DNA of 64,000 nt, from the NCBI GenBank assembly GCA_947247005.1, contig OX365949.1, forward strand, positions 7,326,001-7,390,000, written 5' to 3'. Of this stretch, positions 1 to 13,620 are shown in pieces. The notes beneath the pieces are model-generated. The model was not told the origin of the DNA. It searched no databases and was given only the letters and a program-made list of their open reading frames with translations. Position numbers and translations under genes: made by a program. This DNA is from Spisula solida. Lineage: Eukaryota > Mollusca > Bivalvia > Venerida > Mactridae. Within the stretch, counting starts at the first letter, position 1. Every line of letters begins with the position of its first letter.

Positions 1-30
1 GATACATCCCCTGTAAATTGTAATTTAGTC

Positions 31-99
31 GCGACCGCCATTCAGTGGTTAGTGCGCTGGATTCGTAACCCAGAAATCCGGGTTTGATTCCCGGTCGCT
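31..99 (+). mobile_element. tRNA-derived SINE head or decayed tRNA-Thr(CGT)
   Basis: GCGACCG pairs with CGGTCGC at the two ends. TCAGTGGTTAGTGCGCTGG is an A-box region, TTCGTAA an anticodon loop (CGT), and CCGGG-TTTGATT-CCCGG a clean T arm with B box. At 68 bases plus discriminator it is 4 or more bases short in the D arm, so a SINE head or pseudogene is likelier than a working tRNA. Confidence 0.55.
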
Positions 100-2470
100 G
101 TAGGTCATACCCTTCAATGAGCATTTTATGAAACTCTAAACCATGCGTATGATACAAACTAACAATATGTTTGTAACAGAAGTGTTATTAAACCCTTTCT
201 TAGAGCTTCTTCTCTTTTTCAAGTAAATGGCATACAATTTCAACGATCATTGACACAGCTCATACTAGCCTAAACACCTAGTCTAGACAATTCTTCCAAA
301 GCAACTTTAATTTCGACAATTCTTCTAAAGCTACTGATTTGGTAAACTTTCATTTCGCACAAAAAGTTGTAATTAACGTCAGCGCCTAATACTAAAAATC
401 TTAATATTCCAAAGAAAATGACATGGTAAGCAATTTCCAATTACGGCGATTGAAAATAAAAACATTCTGAAAGTTCGTTAACACGAAGTGATTGAACCTA
501 CTTTCTATTTTTAACTTTCAACTGCTTGTTGGACCCTTGAAAGTCAATGGACTTCAGACAGCTAAAATTAGGTATTTCAACCGTTTAATAGTTGAAACTA
601 GGTCAATCAGATTGGTCATTCAGCTGATAATTGCTGAAACTAGTTCATTCAGTTTTTTGACAGATGGGACTTGGGCAGTTCATTTTTTCGCTCGGTTATG
701 GGTTGGGCATTATGCATGGTATGCCTATTATGTTATCTGTGCTCGGCTGGTTAAGTTGGGTGCTGCCTTCCCTGTCCGTCGTAATATTATATTTTTGTAC
801 CTCAAATATATGATAAATTATGCGAGTCATTCTTGGACCTTGTCCTTTAACCGCATATGTATCCAACATAACTTACAATATGATTATGTAAACTATATTT
901 ATATATTGAAGTAAAACAATCCACAATTTGTCGTTGATATTTTGTTACGTTTTACCCTTAAAAACAAACTTCCTGCACCGGTATGACTTTAGAGTTTTAG
1001 TATGTTGCTAGATATACGTATTGTGATTAGATCCAACAACAAAAATATTTGTGTATGTTTCTTGGTTTTTTATCACTTCCCTGCATTTTCCAACTGTATG
1101 TGGAAATTGTCCGAGCGTCCCTTTTCTCTTGAGGGCGCACACGTGTAACCCCGTTAAAACGAATCGAAATAGTAAAGGTATGCAAGCAAGCAAGCCTAAT
1201 AACATCATATAATATGACTAAGTTCTGATTGTTAAACTGCTTATCTGCCCTTCTCTGTGACATAAGCGTTGCGATTGTTTCACACACATGCGTTATATGT
1301 GCAGCCTTTAGCGAAACGTCAGTTCGTGGACATTTAGCGCTGGTTGCAACTTTAAATTAGCGTCAACCTTGAGACATTTAATATTTTCAAAATGAAAACT
1401 ATTTGGACAGGAAAGGCAGCATTCATCAGAAACAATAAGTGAAACTATATAGTGATTACTAGGAAAAATATATGAAAATTGATTTCTGTAATGCTTTTTC
1501 AGTCACTTTTTTTTATTACTTTTCTCTTTGTCTAGGTATCTCAATCCATAATGTTTTATAAAATATGTATGTACCTACATCAGGAATAAAAGTCAAATTA
1601 CAAAAAAAATTATCAACAACCCGTCGGGAGCGTTCAATAAATAGAAAACAATACCCACTTACCTTAATCAAGAGATTTGGAGTTTTGTTTTATGAACAAT
1701 ATATTCACTGTTTGTTTTCTCGTAATCAGTTCAAAACCTGCATGTTGGAACTACTGAGACCAAAAACACATGTGATTTTTCATTATCACAAATGCAGAAC
1801 TACAACAGCGTTTAACTAAGTCGTCTCGTTTTCATAACAAACCCTTTACATAAAAACTCAAGGAATCATTAATATGTGCGGTGGGTTTTCTTTCATAATC
1901 ACGAACGTGAGGAAAATTATTTTAATTAACTTTTTGTTATATCAAATCCAGAAATTGCGAAACATAGTGAAGTCTTCAGTTTTTTTCATAATCACAAACA
2001 ATAGATGTTTCGTTTCAAGTTCAAATCCGTTTCAACCAAGTTAAGATGTTAGAAATAAATCGTTTTTTCATAATCACAAAATCACCAGCATAAGTGTATA
2101 AGGAAGTTTTGAGGCTTTCAGTAGACTATTCTACCTCTTATATTAACTGTGACAATCAGTGTAACTGGTTATGATATTGAAACGACTATGATACTCCTAC
2201 TGTATTATGTATGATAACGTATTGGAAATCTGATGTGCCATAACCATGGTAACACTATTGTCGTATTGTAATCATCAGAAACATTCGATTTCAAAGCAAT
2301 TACAAAACCTGTTCTCGAAAATTGATTCTATTAGTTTTGATATTATTATTCTCACTTAGTGACGTATTAAAAAGCGCCAGTTGCGTATGATGTTTCAATA
2401 TTGCACTGACATCAATAGTGAATTAATGATGATCTATGCTCAGTGTGTCCGCTTACAGACAGAGAAGGTC
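100..2470. other. No gene seen; degenerate repeats
   Basis: No coding support. About 640-780 resembles 34660-34780 (shared TTGGGCATT and CTCGGCTG blocks), so both are copies of a decayed repeat. A short motif, TTTTTTCATAATCACAAA, recurs four times between 1773 and 2087. Confidence 0.5.
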
Positions 2471-3749
2471 CTTAGCCTCCGTGTTACAGTATATACCGTA
2501 CTTAGCATCAGTGTTACAGTATATACCGTACTTAGCCTCAGTGTTACAGTATATACCGTACTTAGCATCAGTGTTACAGTATATACCATCAGTGTTACAG
2601 TATATATCGTACTTAGCATCAGTGTTACAGTATATACCGTACTTAGCATCAGTGTTACAGTATATACCATCAGTGTTACAGTATATATCGTACTTAGCAT
2701 CAGTGTTACAGTATATACCGTACTTAGCATCAGTGTTACAGTATATACCATCAGTGTTACAGTATATATCGTACTTAGCCTCAGTGTTACAGTATATACC
2801 GTACTTAGCATCAGTGTTACAGTATATACCATCAGTGTTACAGTATATATCGTACTTAGCCTCCGTGTTACAGTATATACCGTACTTAGCATCAGTGTTA
2901 CAGTATATACCATACTTAGCCTTCGTGTTACAGTATATACCGTACTTAGCACCAGTGTTACAGTATATACCGTTCTTAGCATATCGTACTAAGCATCAGT
3001 GTTACAGTATATACCGTACTTAGCCTCCGTGTTACAGTATATACCGTACTTAGCATCATTGTTACAGTATATACCGTACTTAGCACCAGTGTTACAGTAT
3101 ATACCGTACTTAGCATCAGTGTTACAGTATATACCGTACTTAGCCTCCGTGTTACAGTATATACCGTACTTAGCACCAGTGTTACAGTATATACCGTACT
3201 TAGCCTCCGTGTTACAGTATATACCGTACTTAGCATCATTGTTACAGTATATACCGTACTTAGCACCAGTGTTACAGTATATACCGTACTTAGCATCAGT
3301 GTTACAGTATATATCGTACTTAGCATCAGTGTTACAGTATATACCGTACTTAGCCTCCGTGTTACAGTATATACCGTACTTAGCACCAGTGTTACAGTAT
3401 ATACCGTACTAAGCCTCCGTGTTACAGTATATACCGTACTTAGCCTCCGTGTTACAGTATATACCGTACTTAGCATCATTGTTACAGTATATACCGTACT
3501 TAGCATCAGTGTTACAGTATATACCGTACTTAGCACCAGTGTTACAGTATATACCGTACTTAGCACCAGTGTTACAGTATATACCGTACTTAGCACCAGT
3601 GTTACAGTATATACCGTACTTAGCCTTCGTGTTACAGTATATACCGTACTTAGCACCAGTGTTACAGTATATATCGTACTTAGCATCAGTGTTACAGTAT
3701 ATACCGTACTTAGCATCAGTGTTACAGTATATACCGTACTTAGCACCAG
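2471..3749. repeat. 30-bp minisatellite, about 43 units
   Basis: Unit CTTAGCATCAGTGTTACAGT plus ATATACCGTA. Since 30 is divisible by 3, long open frames of 120-276 codons appear on both strands; they are repeat artefacts (LQYIPYLAS or TVYTVTLMLS ten-residue periods). In 2583-2906 units of 30, 30 and 21 bases form an 81-bp higher-order repeat present four times. Confidence 0.97.
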
Positions 3750-5099
3750 AGGAAGAAGTGTACATGAAAAGCATGAATCATGAAGGGCTCCTATCAGTAG
3801 GAGCATATATTATGAACGTTCGGAGCACACATGTCACAGCATGAAATACATGCTTCCAGATTTATGTAATGAGGTCATCAGGAGCACATATATGAAGGAA
3901 TATGGTAAACACGTGTATCATGAGAAACATGCAATCAGCTCCTAATAAGATTTACATTACCCTTGACCTTGCTGTCATTAAAATATTCATTATAATATAA
4001 TATACAAACAAAATATTCGCGGATTCGCGACAGTTAACAATGGCATAATGTATGGTATTTGGCAGATAATTAAACACCAGACTTTACTTTTGAGTTCTTT
4101 TTTTCGACATGGTTTGTATCCATTTACATTTGGGTTGTTGAATCTCATATCTGTCAACTAAGCGACACTAGTGAGCTCAAATGTAATTGAAACAACAAGA
4201 AAACGAATATGTTTGGGTCATTTAACATTATGAAATACGTGTACTTGTATTAATTAAGGCTGAACACCTTAAATGTTCTAAATAACATATCCAGTCTAGA
4301 TCACAAAACCATTAATGTTTATTTGCATTTTTCTGAAATACAATATTTCTTATCATATAACTTCGTCTCCACAAAGAGGACCAACCTACTGTTACTATTA
4401 CATTAATGGAGTTGATATTGTATTCAAACACGACCTCTAGATTATATGAATCCCCAGGGTGCTAAACAACTCGTGATGACGTCAACTCAATGGTTTAGAA
4501 TGAAAAGAACGTAGGTGTTCGTACATATTTAAAATCTGCATCAGAACATCGGAACAGGCCATGTTGACCAAATGAAGTTGAAAAAGCCTGTTTCTCCATA
4601 AGCAAACGGTAGTTTTCAGCATTGTCTTCTTGTTTTCTCAAAAAAACGTTTGTGTACTTAAGACCTTCTCATTCTAAGCCAGCGAATTAAATGTCACTGT
4701 TTACTCGTGTTCGTTCTCTGTTGACTTACGTTCCTTGGTATTGCTGTTATACTCGACAAAACAACAATGATAGATCCCTGAAATACGAAAAGGGGATTTA
4801 CTTTATTCGTGTATGTTATTATCGAATCAATAAACGTACGACTGATCCCTAAAAATTATAATAAAAAGCATTAAAAGCTCGAAAATGCATTACAGCTTCG
4901 CTCTATGCAATATTAGTTCAGCTGTAATTGTACAGCTTTAAAATATATGGACGGTACATCATTTGAATCAATTTCAAGCTAGCAAAGATTGTACATTAGT
5001 TTATCGACAATTCTAGCAACAACACCTTTGACGGAGTCTATTAAAATTAATAATAATTAATATTCAATATAAAGAGTTCCAATTTGAAAAAACACATAT
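3750..5099. other. No feature seen
   Basis: AT-rich sequence with stops in all frames. No repeat, splice-flanked exon or RNA was recognised. Confidence 0.4.
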
Positions 5100-8000
5100 T
5101 TGGTCATGATGTTGAAAACTGTGTTATCAGTCATAGGGTGGATGACAGAGTCGCGCCTGTAGTAAGTGCATTGGCTTTGTAAATAAGAAAAGCCAAAGAT
5201 GAACTTTTCTGATCAGGCGTCTTTTCTATGTTGACAATCAAAAACGTGAATGCCAAATCAGGAGACATTCTTTACAAAAAAGCATGGGTTTCGTTTTTAA
5301 TGCCAATATACTCACAGGTGCTTGGCATGTGGATATGACCCCCTTGATCACCTCTACAACTCAACATAAAAATTCAAAAAAAAATTCAGATCTCTATTAG
5401 ATCAATGAAAGGTTGCCCGCTAGACCCCTCATAACTGCTCAAAAATATACATGGGGTTTTGTGAACGTCCGTTTCTCATTTACTTTCCAACCAATTATCA
5501 AAAACTGACGTTCTTATTTCGTAGGAAGGTTGATACTAGATAACAAAAGCAATAAAACTTATATTCATAAATAATGAACCTTCCAAATATGACATGATCG
5601 ACCAATACTGCCAGGTCGTACCTCCTAAGACTATCGGGCGATGCGATTGTTCACATTAAAACTGATTAAATCGTAGAACAAACTCAATATTATACCACCA
5701 ATTCGTAAAAGAATGACAATAAAAGTAACTTACCGATATATTTATCAACTGTCAATAGTCAGGTCTAGATATTTGACGAGTTTTTTTGTGCCGCTATCCC
5801 AGAATGTTGACAAACTGTCAAAAGTTTACATTTCTGATCTGTGTCGCTTGTACCAAAGAATAAAATAGAATTTGGGTATCTTACCTTATAGGACTGGCGC
5901 CATTTCTTAAAAACAGGCGGGGAAGATAAGAACTGCCCTCATAACTAAAAAAGCATAGACAAATGTGATTTTTTATGCTTTTAAATGATAATTAATAGTA
6001 GTTTGGGCTTCATTTGTGAATTTCAGTTGAAAATCGGAATGATAAAACATAACTTATGATCAAGTTTGGGATAAAATACATGTTTGACCTTCCTTTTCAA
6101 TAAGAACTTCATTTAAACACTCGATAGAGAACTGGCTCAATAACTCATTTTAAAAAATGCATACATATTAAGATGATTTAAAGGTTTTAAATGAAAAATA
6201 ATTGAATTATGATCTTAATTGGCGAATTTCAATATCATTGGATTGTTGAAACATGGTTCATATATATAAAGCCTAATTGACTAACTTTCGTAGGCCCAAG
6301 TTTGCATTGCAGAGTCGTTCTCTTCATATTTTTCTCTAGGCTCGGCAATATTAGCTTGGGTTTTTGAAAATTAGACAAACTCGGCTTTAAGAACGTTTCA
6401 TAGGGTACTTTACGATTTTTGCCGTTTATGCGCATCCTTTCTGTGCATGTACCTTATACTGAGATAGAGGTCGGGTTTGACACTGGATCGTCATAAAAAT
6501 TTAATTTTTGGATCAAAGATCACACATCAAATATATTCCATGTTTGGATTGAGTTTACTTTTGTCAACATAATTAGCAATAACAATTGTATTGGTCATCG
6601 AAGTGGTTTTTGAGCTACGGCCTATTTTGTGTAACTTTTTGAGTACTATAGAGGTCATTTTTCGGAAAATATAGTGTATAGGGATGTTTGAATAATGTGC
6701 TTGTACATTAAATCGATCGATTTTAATGCAAAAATCAATACACTGAAATATCGAGATTTTTGGATATTTTCTTGAAAAGTGATGTTGCAAATAGGCCGAT
6801 GGCCCCTTCAATAGCACCACGACACCTTTTTATTTCACATTGCTACAACATAATTATACAACACTGTTATTGTGCCATTTTATTTGGCATCATCATAGAA
6901 TAAAAAACTACCCTATAAAACGTCCTTAACTCATGTTTTAACAATCTAATAATATTGAAATTCGCCAATTAAGATCATAATTCAATTATTTTTCATTTAA
7001 AACCTTTAAATCATCTTAATATGTATGCATTTTTTAAAATGAGTTATTGAGCCAGTTCTCTATCGAGTGTTTAAATGAAGTTCTTATTGAAAAGGAAGGT
7101 CAAACATGTATTTTATCCCAAACTTGATCATAAGTTATGTTTTATCATTCCGATTTTCAACTGAAATTCACAAATGAAGCCCAAACTACTATTAATTATC
7201 ATTTAAAAGCATAAAAAATCACATTTGTCTATGCTTTTTTAGTTATGAGGGCAGTTCTTATCTTCCCCGCCTGTTTTTAAGAAATGGCGCCAGTCCTATA
7301 ATGTAAGATACCCAAATTCTATTTTATTCTTTGGTACAAGCGACACAGATCAGAAATGTAAACTTTTGACAGTTTGTCAACATTCTGGGATAGCGGCACA
7401 AAAAAACTCGTCAAATATCTAGACCTGACTATTGACAGTTGATAAATATATCGGTAAGTTACTTTTATTGTCATTCTTTGACGAATTGGTGGTATAATAT
7501 TGAGTTTGTTCTACGATTTAATCAGTTTTAATGTGAACAATCGCATCGCCCGATAGTCTTAGGAGGTACGACCTGGCAGTATTGGTCGATCATGTCATAT
7601 TTGGAAGGTTCATTATTTATGAATATAAGTTTTATTGCTTTTGTTATCTAGTATCAACCTTCCTACGAAATAAGAACGTCAGTTTTTGATAATTGGTTGG
7701 AAAGTAAATGAGAAACGGACGTTCACAAAACCCCATGTATATTTTTGAGCAGTTATGAGGGGTCTAGTGGGCAACCTTTCATTGATCTAATAGAGATCTG
7801 AATTTTTTTTTGAATTTTTATGTTGAGTTGTAGAGGTGATCAAGGGGGTCATATCCACATGCCAAGCACCTGTGAATATACTTAGTACATTATCAAATAA
7901 ATATATGAACTAACTTGATCTAATTCTTAATTGATATCGTTAGATGAAAGTTTAAATACGCAGGTTATACGTATGGTATGACAACTTTAAATCTATTCCA

Positions 8001-8634
8001 TCCTGTGTGATAAAATTCCGCTTAAAAACAACTATGGTTTTAACCGAGAGAAACTGTATACCTGACACTAGGCTATCGAGGACATACGCGTGGATGATAG
8101 GAAAAATTGTCATGTGATCTAGACTGGAAAAGCTAGGACATTCAGCTTATGAAACAAGTACTGTATAATGTTAGACTAATGTAAATCTATTTTCAGTTAC
8201 ATTTGAGCTCAGACAGCAGCGGTTCAATGTTTCATTATATTAATAATAATTTGCCGGTGTCCACAGAGTCGAATTTATAATTACCAGTATGTGTGAATCA
8301 CAGCACTAATAGCACTGAAAGAACAGGGTTTGGTCATGATGTTGAGAACTGTGTTATCAGTCACAGGGTGGATGACAGAGTCGCGCCTGTAGTAAGTGCA
8401 TTGGCTTTGTAAATAAGAAAAGTCAAAGATGAACTTTTCTGATCAGGCGTCTTTTCTATGTTGACAAGCAAAAACTTGAATGCCAGATCAGGAGACATTC
8501 TTTACAAAAAAGCATGGGTTTCGTTTTTAATGCCAATATACTTAGTACATTATCAAATAAATATATGAACTAATTTGATCTAATTCTTAATTGATATCGT
8601 TAGATGAAAGTTTAAATACCCAGGTTATCCGTAA
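5100..8634 (+). repeat. Direct duplication of a roughly 305-bp sequence, first copy split by a transposon
   Basis: 5100-5311 continued at 7882-7972 is nearly identical to uninterrupted 8331-8634, from TTTGGTCATGATGTTGA to AAATAC-CAGGTTAT. Only scattered substitutions separate them. The second copy is the empty target of the fold-back element. Confidence 0.9.
5312..7875. mobile_element. Fold-back transposon with 0.94-kb inverted arms
   Basis: The left arm 5312-6254 and right arm 6932-7875 are near-perfect reverse complements, both ending TCACAGGTGCTTGGCATGTG. The element is flanked by ATATAC at 5306-5311 and 7876-7881; the empty copy near 8531-8546 has ATATAC once. The 677-bp centre has only short frames (longest about 97 codons, minus strand 6527-6820) with no recognised domain, so it is probably non-autonomous. 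A 6-bp duplication does not by itself fix the superfamily. Confidence 0.93.
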
Positions 8635-8829
8635 AAAATAATCTCACGTCAAGATGTCAACGTCAAAATCATTGTTTTCAAAATACTTAAAAATACAAAA
8701 GAAAAAAAACAACACAATTAACAAATAATTATGAAGGACAATAACGAAACTGAAAACAGGAAAAACACCCGGAATTGACAGAATAACATCTTAAATGTTA
8801 AATAACATCTGAAATGTTAAGAGTAGATG

Positions 8830-9300
8830 AATAGTCGAATGAAGATATAATAATCGATGTGCTAAACAATGTATGGATAGAAAAAACAGCAACCGGCTGG
8901 GAAAAGGGTGATTTCATAAAACTTCCTAAGAAAGGGGATCGTTTGGTGTGTGGAACCTAGAGGGGCATAACTAGAAAGAAAGCTTGAACGATTAGACTAG
9001 AGACTAAAGTGAACTTATACAGAAGCAACATACGAACAGAATAAATATGTAGTGGTGAAATTTGGAAAACAAACATAATGTTGAATCCAAACCGCAAGTA
9101 TTTGAAGGAAGATGTCTCAGAAAGGTCTAGAGAATGCAATGTCTCCGGAAAAGAAGTAACAGAAAGAACTGAAATAGAAGATATTAACAAATTAGTCACA
9201 GACAATGGAGATGGATAGGACATGATATGAGAATGGATAGCAAACGGACATACAAAACAGCTATCAGATGGACAAACAGGTAGACTAAATAGAACCTGGA
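8830..9300 (+). pseudogene. Relic of an RTE-like LINE
   Basis: Near 8850-8965 the plus strand reads GWEKGDFIKLPKKGD then a stop and RGIT, matching the GxxKGxIxxIPKKGD-WRGIT block of RTE-type reverse transcriptases. Near 9090-9300 a decayed C-terminal part reads RQWRWIGHDMRMD and GRLNRTWKR, again typical of RTE elements. Several stops are present; it is dead. Confidence 0.6.
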
Positions 9301-9315
9301 AAAGAACAGAATGAT

Positions 9316-9603
9316 GAGACAGAAACCAAAGTAATAGAAACAACAGAGTGAGCTCCCGAACATATGTTGGTAGAGAAAAGCTGTGAACGTCTTATGCACT
9401 TCGGAATGAGACAGAAACCAAAGTAATGGAAACAACAGGGTGAGCTCCCGAACAGATGCATATGTTGGTAGAGAACAGCTGTGTACGTCTTATGCACTTC
9501 GGAATGAGACAGAAACCAAAGTAATGGAAACAACAGAGTGAGCTCCCGAACAGATGCATATGTTGGTAGAGAACAGCTGTGTACGTCTTATGCACTTCGG
9601 AGT
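9316..9603. repeat. Three tandem copies of a 92/98-bp unit
   Basis: Each unit starts GAGACAGAAACCAAAGTAAT and ends CTTATGCACTTCGGA; starts are at 9316, 9408 and 9506. The first unit lacks 6 bases. The short minus-strand frames here are repeat artefacts. Confidence 0.9.
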
Positions 9604-10258
9604 GCGAATAGGATTCGGTAAGGAAAGTAAACCAATAACGATGGTAAAAATGAAAATTAAATTACCAATGTTGGCAAAGCACATGGGATATAATAAAATG
9701 CAATGTCATGTTAAATATGTAAGGCATCATTATATGAGGGGTGATCGCGAAGTTCGTATAATTTGCTTATATTTCTTTTTTTTTTTTTTAATATTGGTGA
9801 AACTTCACTATCAAGACGATCAATTTAATTGCAGTGGAATTATAGAACGGAATAAAACTCAGCAAACTTATGCGACAATTAACGATATCCTTGGCAACGC
9901 TGCAACCCCTGGTTGCCGCACACCAAAAATGCTATTTTTTTTTCATTCGTTGTCCTGAAACAATGCCATTTTTAATGTCTTCTATATGGCTAAACTTCAC
10001 GCAAATATATCACATCATACGTCAACGTTGTTTACTGATGCTATCTACAAAGTCGTTGTATACATGAACAAGGTATATCTGCTAGTAATGTTGGGTGCAA
10101 ATATATATTAACAGGTTGTAGATGGCAGTGACGTCGGTTAAACTATGATGTAACTGTTCTGCTGTAAGATGCAACATAATGTACCTGATAATTGTGATAT
10201 TGAATGCTCGTGTTAGGTCAATATTGTGTACAATGTATAGACAACAATAAGTTTTCTT
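9604..10258. other. No gene seen
   Basis: Contains a T-run near 9777-9790 and short unrecognised open frames (for example 9554-9958). Nothing supports coding. Confidence 0.35.
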
Positions 10259-11398
10259 TAGCAGCGGCGTTCTTATCTTTCTTACTTCGTTAATGTTTCT
10301 GTAGACTGGAGTGATTGATACAGCGGCGTTCTAATCTTTCTTACTTCGTTAATGTTTTCTGTAGACTGGAGTGATTGATATAGCGGCGTTCTTATCTTTC
10401 TTACTTCGTTAATGTTTTCTGTAGACTGGAGTGATTGATACAGCGGCGTTCTTATCTTTCTTACTTCGTTAATGTTTTCTGTAGATTGGAGTGATTGATA
10501 CAGCGGCGTTCTTATCTTTCTTACTTCGTTAATGTTTTCTGTAGATTGGAGTGATTGATACAGCGGCGTTCTTATCTTTCTTACTTCGTTAATGTTTTCT
10601 GTAGATTGGAGTGATTGATACAGCGGCGTTCTTATCTTTCTTACTTCGTTAATGTTTTCTGTAGATTGGAGTGATTGATACAGCGGCGTTCTTATCTTTC
10701 TTACTTCGTTAATGTTTCTGTAGACTGGAGTGATTGATATAGCGGCGTTCTTATCTTTCTTACTTCGTTAATGTTTTCTGTAGATTGGAGTGATTGATAC
10801 AGCGGCGTTCTTATCTTTCTTACTTCGTTAATGTTTCTGTAGACTGGAGTGATTGATACAGCGGCGTTCTTATCTTTCTTACTTCGTTAATGTTTTCTGT
10901 AGACTGGAATGATTGATACAGCGGCGTTCTTATCTTTCTTACTTCGTTAATGTTTTCTGTAGACTGGAGTGATTGATACAGCGGCGTTCTTATCTTTCTT
11001 ACTTCGTTAATGTTTTCTGTAGACTGGAGTGAATGATACAGCGGCGTTCTTATCTTTCTTACTTCGTTAATGTTTTCTGTAGACCGAAGTGATTGATACA
11101 GCGGCGTTCTTATCTTTCTTACTTCGTTAATGTTTTCTGTAGACTGGAGTGATTGATACAGCGGCGTTCTAATCTTTCTTACTTCGTTAATGTTTTCTGT
11201 AGACTGGAGTGATTGAAACAGCGGCGTTCTAATCTTTCTTACTTCGTTAATGTTTTCTGTAGACTGGAGTGATTGATACAGCGGCGTTCTTATCTTTCTT
11301 ACTTCGTTAATGTTTTCTGTAGACTGGAGTGATTCATACAGCGGCGTTCAAATCTTTCTTATTTCGTTAATGTTTTCTGTAGACTGGAGTGATTGATA
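10259..11398. repeat. 60-bp minisatellite, about 19 units
   Basis: Unit CAGCGGCGTTCTTATCTTTC, TTACTTCGTTAATGTTTTCT, GTAGACTGGAGTGATTGATA. Three units are 59 bases long through loss of one T. Two base variants (ACTGG/ATTGG, TTAT/TAAT) cluster in blocks, indicating recent spread of unit types. Confidence 0.97.
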
Positions 11399-12377
11399 AT
11401 ATTACTGAATATTTTTCAAAGTAATTAAAACATATAATAGATAATTTATGACCAATACAAATTTTAAAGTTAAATGATTTTGTCAATTCCATTCACATAT
11501 TCAGGATACCGAATCTTCTACACACACATTTCAGTTGATTAGGGCTGACAAAATTTGGACGTGGCTAAAAACGCACGTAATACCAGTATGCTATTATTGT
11601 GTGCGAAGAAACGAGTAACCATAATAGGTAAGGGCATTAATCATATTTCACTACAAACGATATCACTGTCAATAAACCAGTGAATACAATTATATTATCT
11701 TGGCACCTCATTATAGCCACCGTAACGAACAGGAAACAAGACCTTTTGTTATACGTAATAAATCTACAACGACCTTTAACTCAAAAGATGAAAGTTCGCT
11801 TACCGTATAAGTGTACTAGAGAAGTAAGACAATTACTGGGAAATCATAAATATCAGCTTAAAAAGACTTCCTCTTTAACCAAAGGTCGATATAGAATAAT
11901 ATAATTATACACCTAGTTGTATATTATTATTATTATTATTATACCACATTTATATCCCTTTTATTATGTATATACAGATTCAAAAGTACGGAACAATCAC
12001 GATTAAGACATGGTTAAAACAATATACATAATTTTATTACAACTATGGTCAAATTTATAAATCAAGGGTATGACTAAAATACGAAAAGGAGATTTCCCGA
12101 CGAAAGGGGCGAAAAGGAGATTTCTCAATTTCTGCCAATGATACCGCTGGTGTTTGATCACAATTCTAGACATTGTCTAGATAACTTATTTCCGGTGCCC
12201 AAAGCGCCTGGTCCATCGTATGACCACTACTATACCAGTATCTGATGTTATGTAACGTGAGACACTGTTTACTAAAGTACTAGTGTTTCACGAACAACGT
12301 CACATACCACTGCTACGAGAAAGTGTCTCCAAAGGTATAAAGGTGCTACCTTTTAGAATACCACTAAGAAGTCAAAC
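11399..12377. other. No gene seen; ATT microsatellite
   Basis: Short unrecognised open frame at 11680-11904 and an ATT run near 11923-11942. Nothing else recognised. Confidence 0.35.
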
Positions 12378-13620
12378 TAATAATCATCTAGAATAAGCTT
12401 TTGCAAAACACTGTGTTTTAGCGGTTTCCTGAATGACGGAAATGTTCTACTATCTCTGAGTGCTGCTGGTAATGCATTCCAGAGCTTCGGTGATGCAGCC
12501 ATGAAACATCGATCATCGTTCGAGACAGTCCTCATTCTCGGCACAACTAGAAGAATAGAGTCATTTTGTGTACTGAGCTGTCTTTGTGAAGTATATCTTT
12601 CCAACATACTTCTGATGTTGCTTGGGGACATTCCATGTAGTGCTTTGTAAACATGAGTCAACACCTTGTACTCCACTCTGTATTGTACAGGAAGTGAAGA
12701 TCCTTCAGCACAGGAGTGATGTGATTGTATCGCGGTTTCCGTGTGATGATGCGGGCAGATGTATTTTGAATAGTTTGTAGTTTGTTCAGAATGGTTTTTT
12801 GGGAGCCGCATAGCAATGGGTTGCAATAACCCAGTCTTGATGTTACTAAAGAAATGGTTAGGGATTTTGTTGCATCAATAGTCGGATCTTCATGAAACAA
12901 GACCTGGGGACAGAGTTTACATGTCTGTCCCTGTTCAGGTGTGAATCTAACATGGCACCATGGTTTCTCACCACCGATGATGGCCTGATCACAGCGTCAC
13001 TAACTTTCACCGTGAGATTCTCAGCATCACTGGTATTCTGTTTCGGTACAAACAGGATTACATCTGTTTGTATGCATTTATTGTCAACAAATTGTTTTTC
13101 ATCCCGAGTGCAAGATATCCTTCAGAGATGCTTCAATTCGTAGCAGTGTCTCATCGCGTGAAACGCAATCCTTCGGTTTGATTGCCATATACAGCTGCGA
13201 TTCTACAGCGTAGAAATGATGTGGCAGTTGATGTTTTCAGCAGATTGCACCCACTGGTTTTGTATACATGATGTAGCTTTTGGGACCAAACATAGAACCA
13301 TAAAACCGGCCCGAGGTACACTATAGTACTGGTTTCGGAAGTTCACCATCAATCGGACAGTCTGGTAACGGTCACACAAATAGGATTTCATCCACTCCAA
13401 TAGCTTGCCTACTATACCATAATGATTTTCAAGTCGGCGTAAGAGGGTGGTGTGATCAATGGTGTCAAATGCTGCTGATAAATCAAGCATGACGAGGACA
13501 GTAGCTTTATTCCGGTCTAGAGAACAAAGGATGACGTTTTGCAGTTTCAGTAGAGATGAATTTTCATTATAACACGATCTGCGGATTAATCCATATACAC
13601 ATACAGCAAACCAGTCCATG
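12378..13620 (-). pseudogene. CR1/L2-type LINE, 3' part, decayed
   Basis: Minus-strand pieces in order: VLVMLDLSAAFDTIDHTTLL with SYLCDRYQTVRL (reverse transcriptase core, near 13300-13540), then SLVTSRLGYCNPLLCGSQ (near 12780-12850), YNHITPVLKDLHFLYNTEW, VYKALHGMSPSNIRSMLERY and PKLWNALPAALRDSRTF, ending LKHSVLQKLILDDY. These are standard C-terminal blocks of CR1/L2-like elements. Frame changes between blocks and loss of the YADD region show it is inactive. Confidence 0.8.

Noticed and set aside
492..914. 140-codon plus-strand frame
   Set aside because: Part of it matches a decayed repeat at 34.7 kb; no domain, start context or splice support.
2381..3844. Long open frames (up to 276 codons) on both strands
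   Set aside because: They are translations of the 30-bp minisatellite; every frame without a stop in one unit stays open.
8957..9684. Overlapping minus-strand frames with leucine/phenylalanine-rich starts
   Set aside because: Shadows of the 92/98-bp repeat and of the plus-strand RTE relic.
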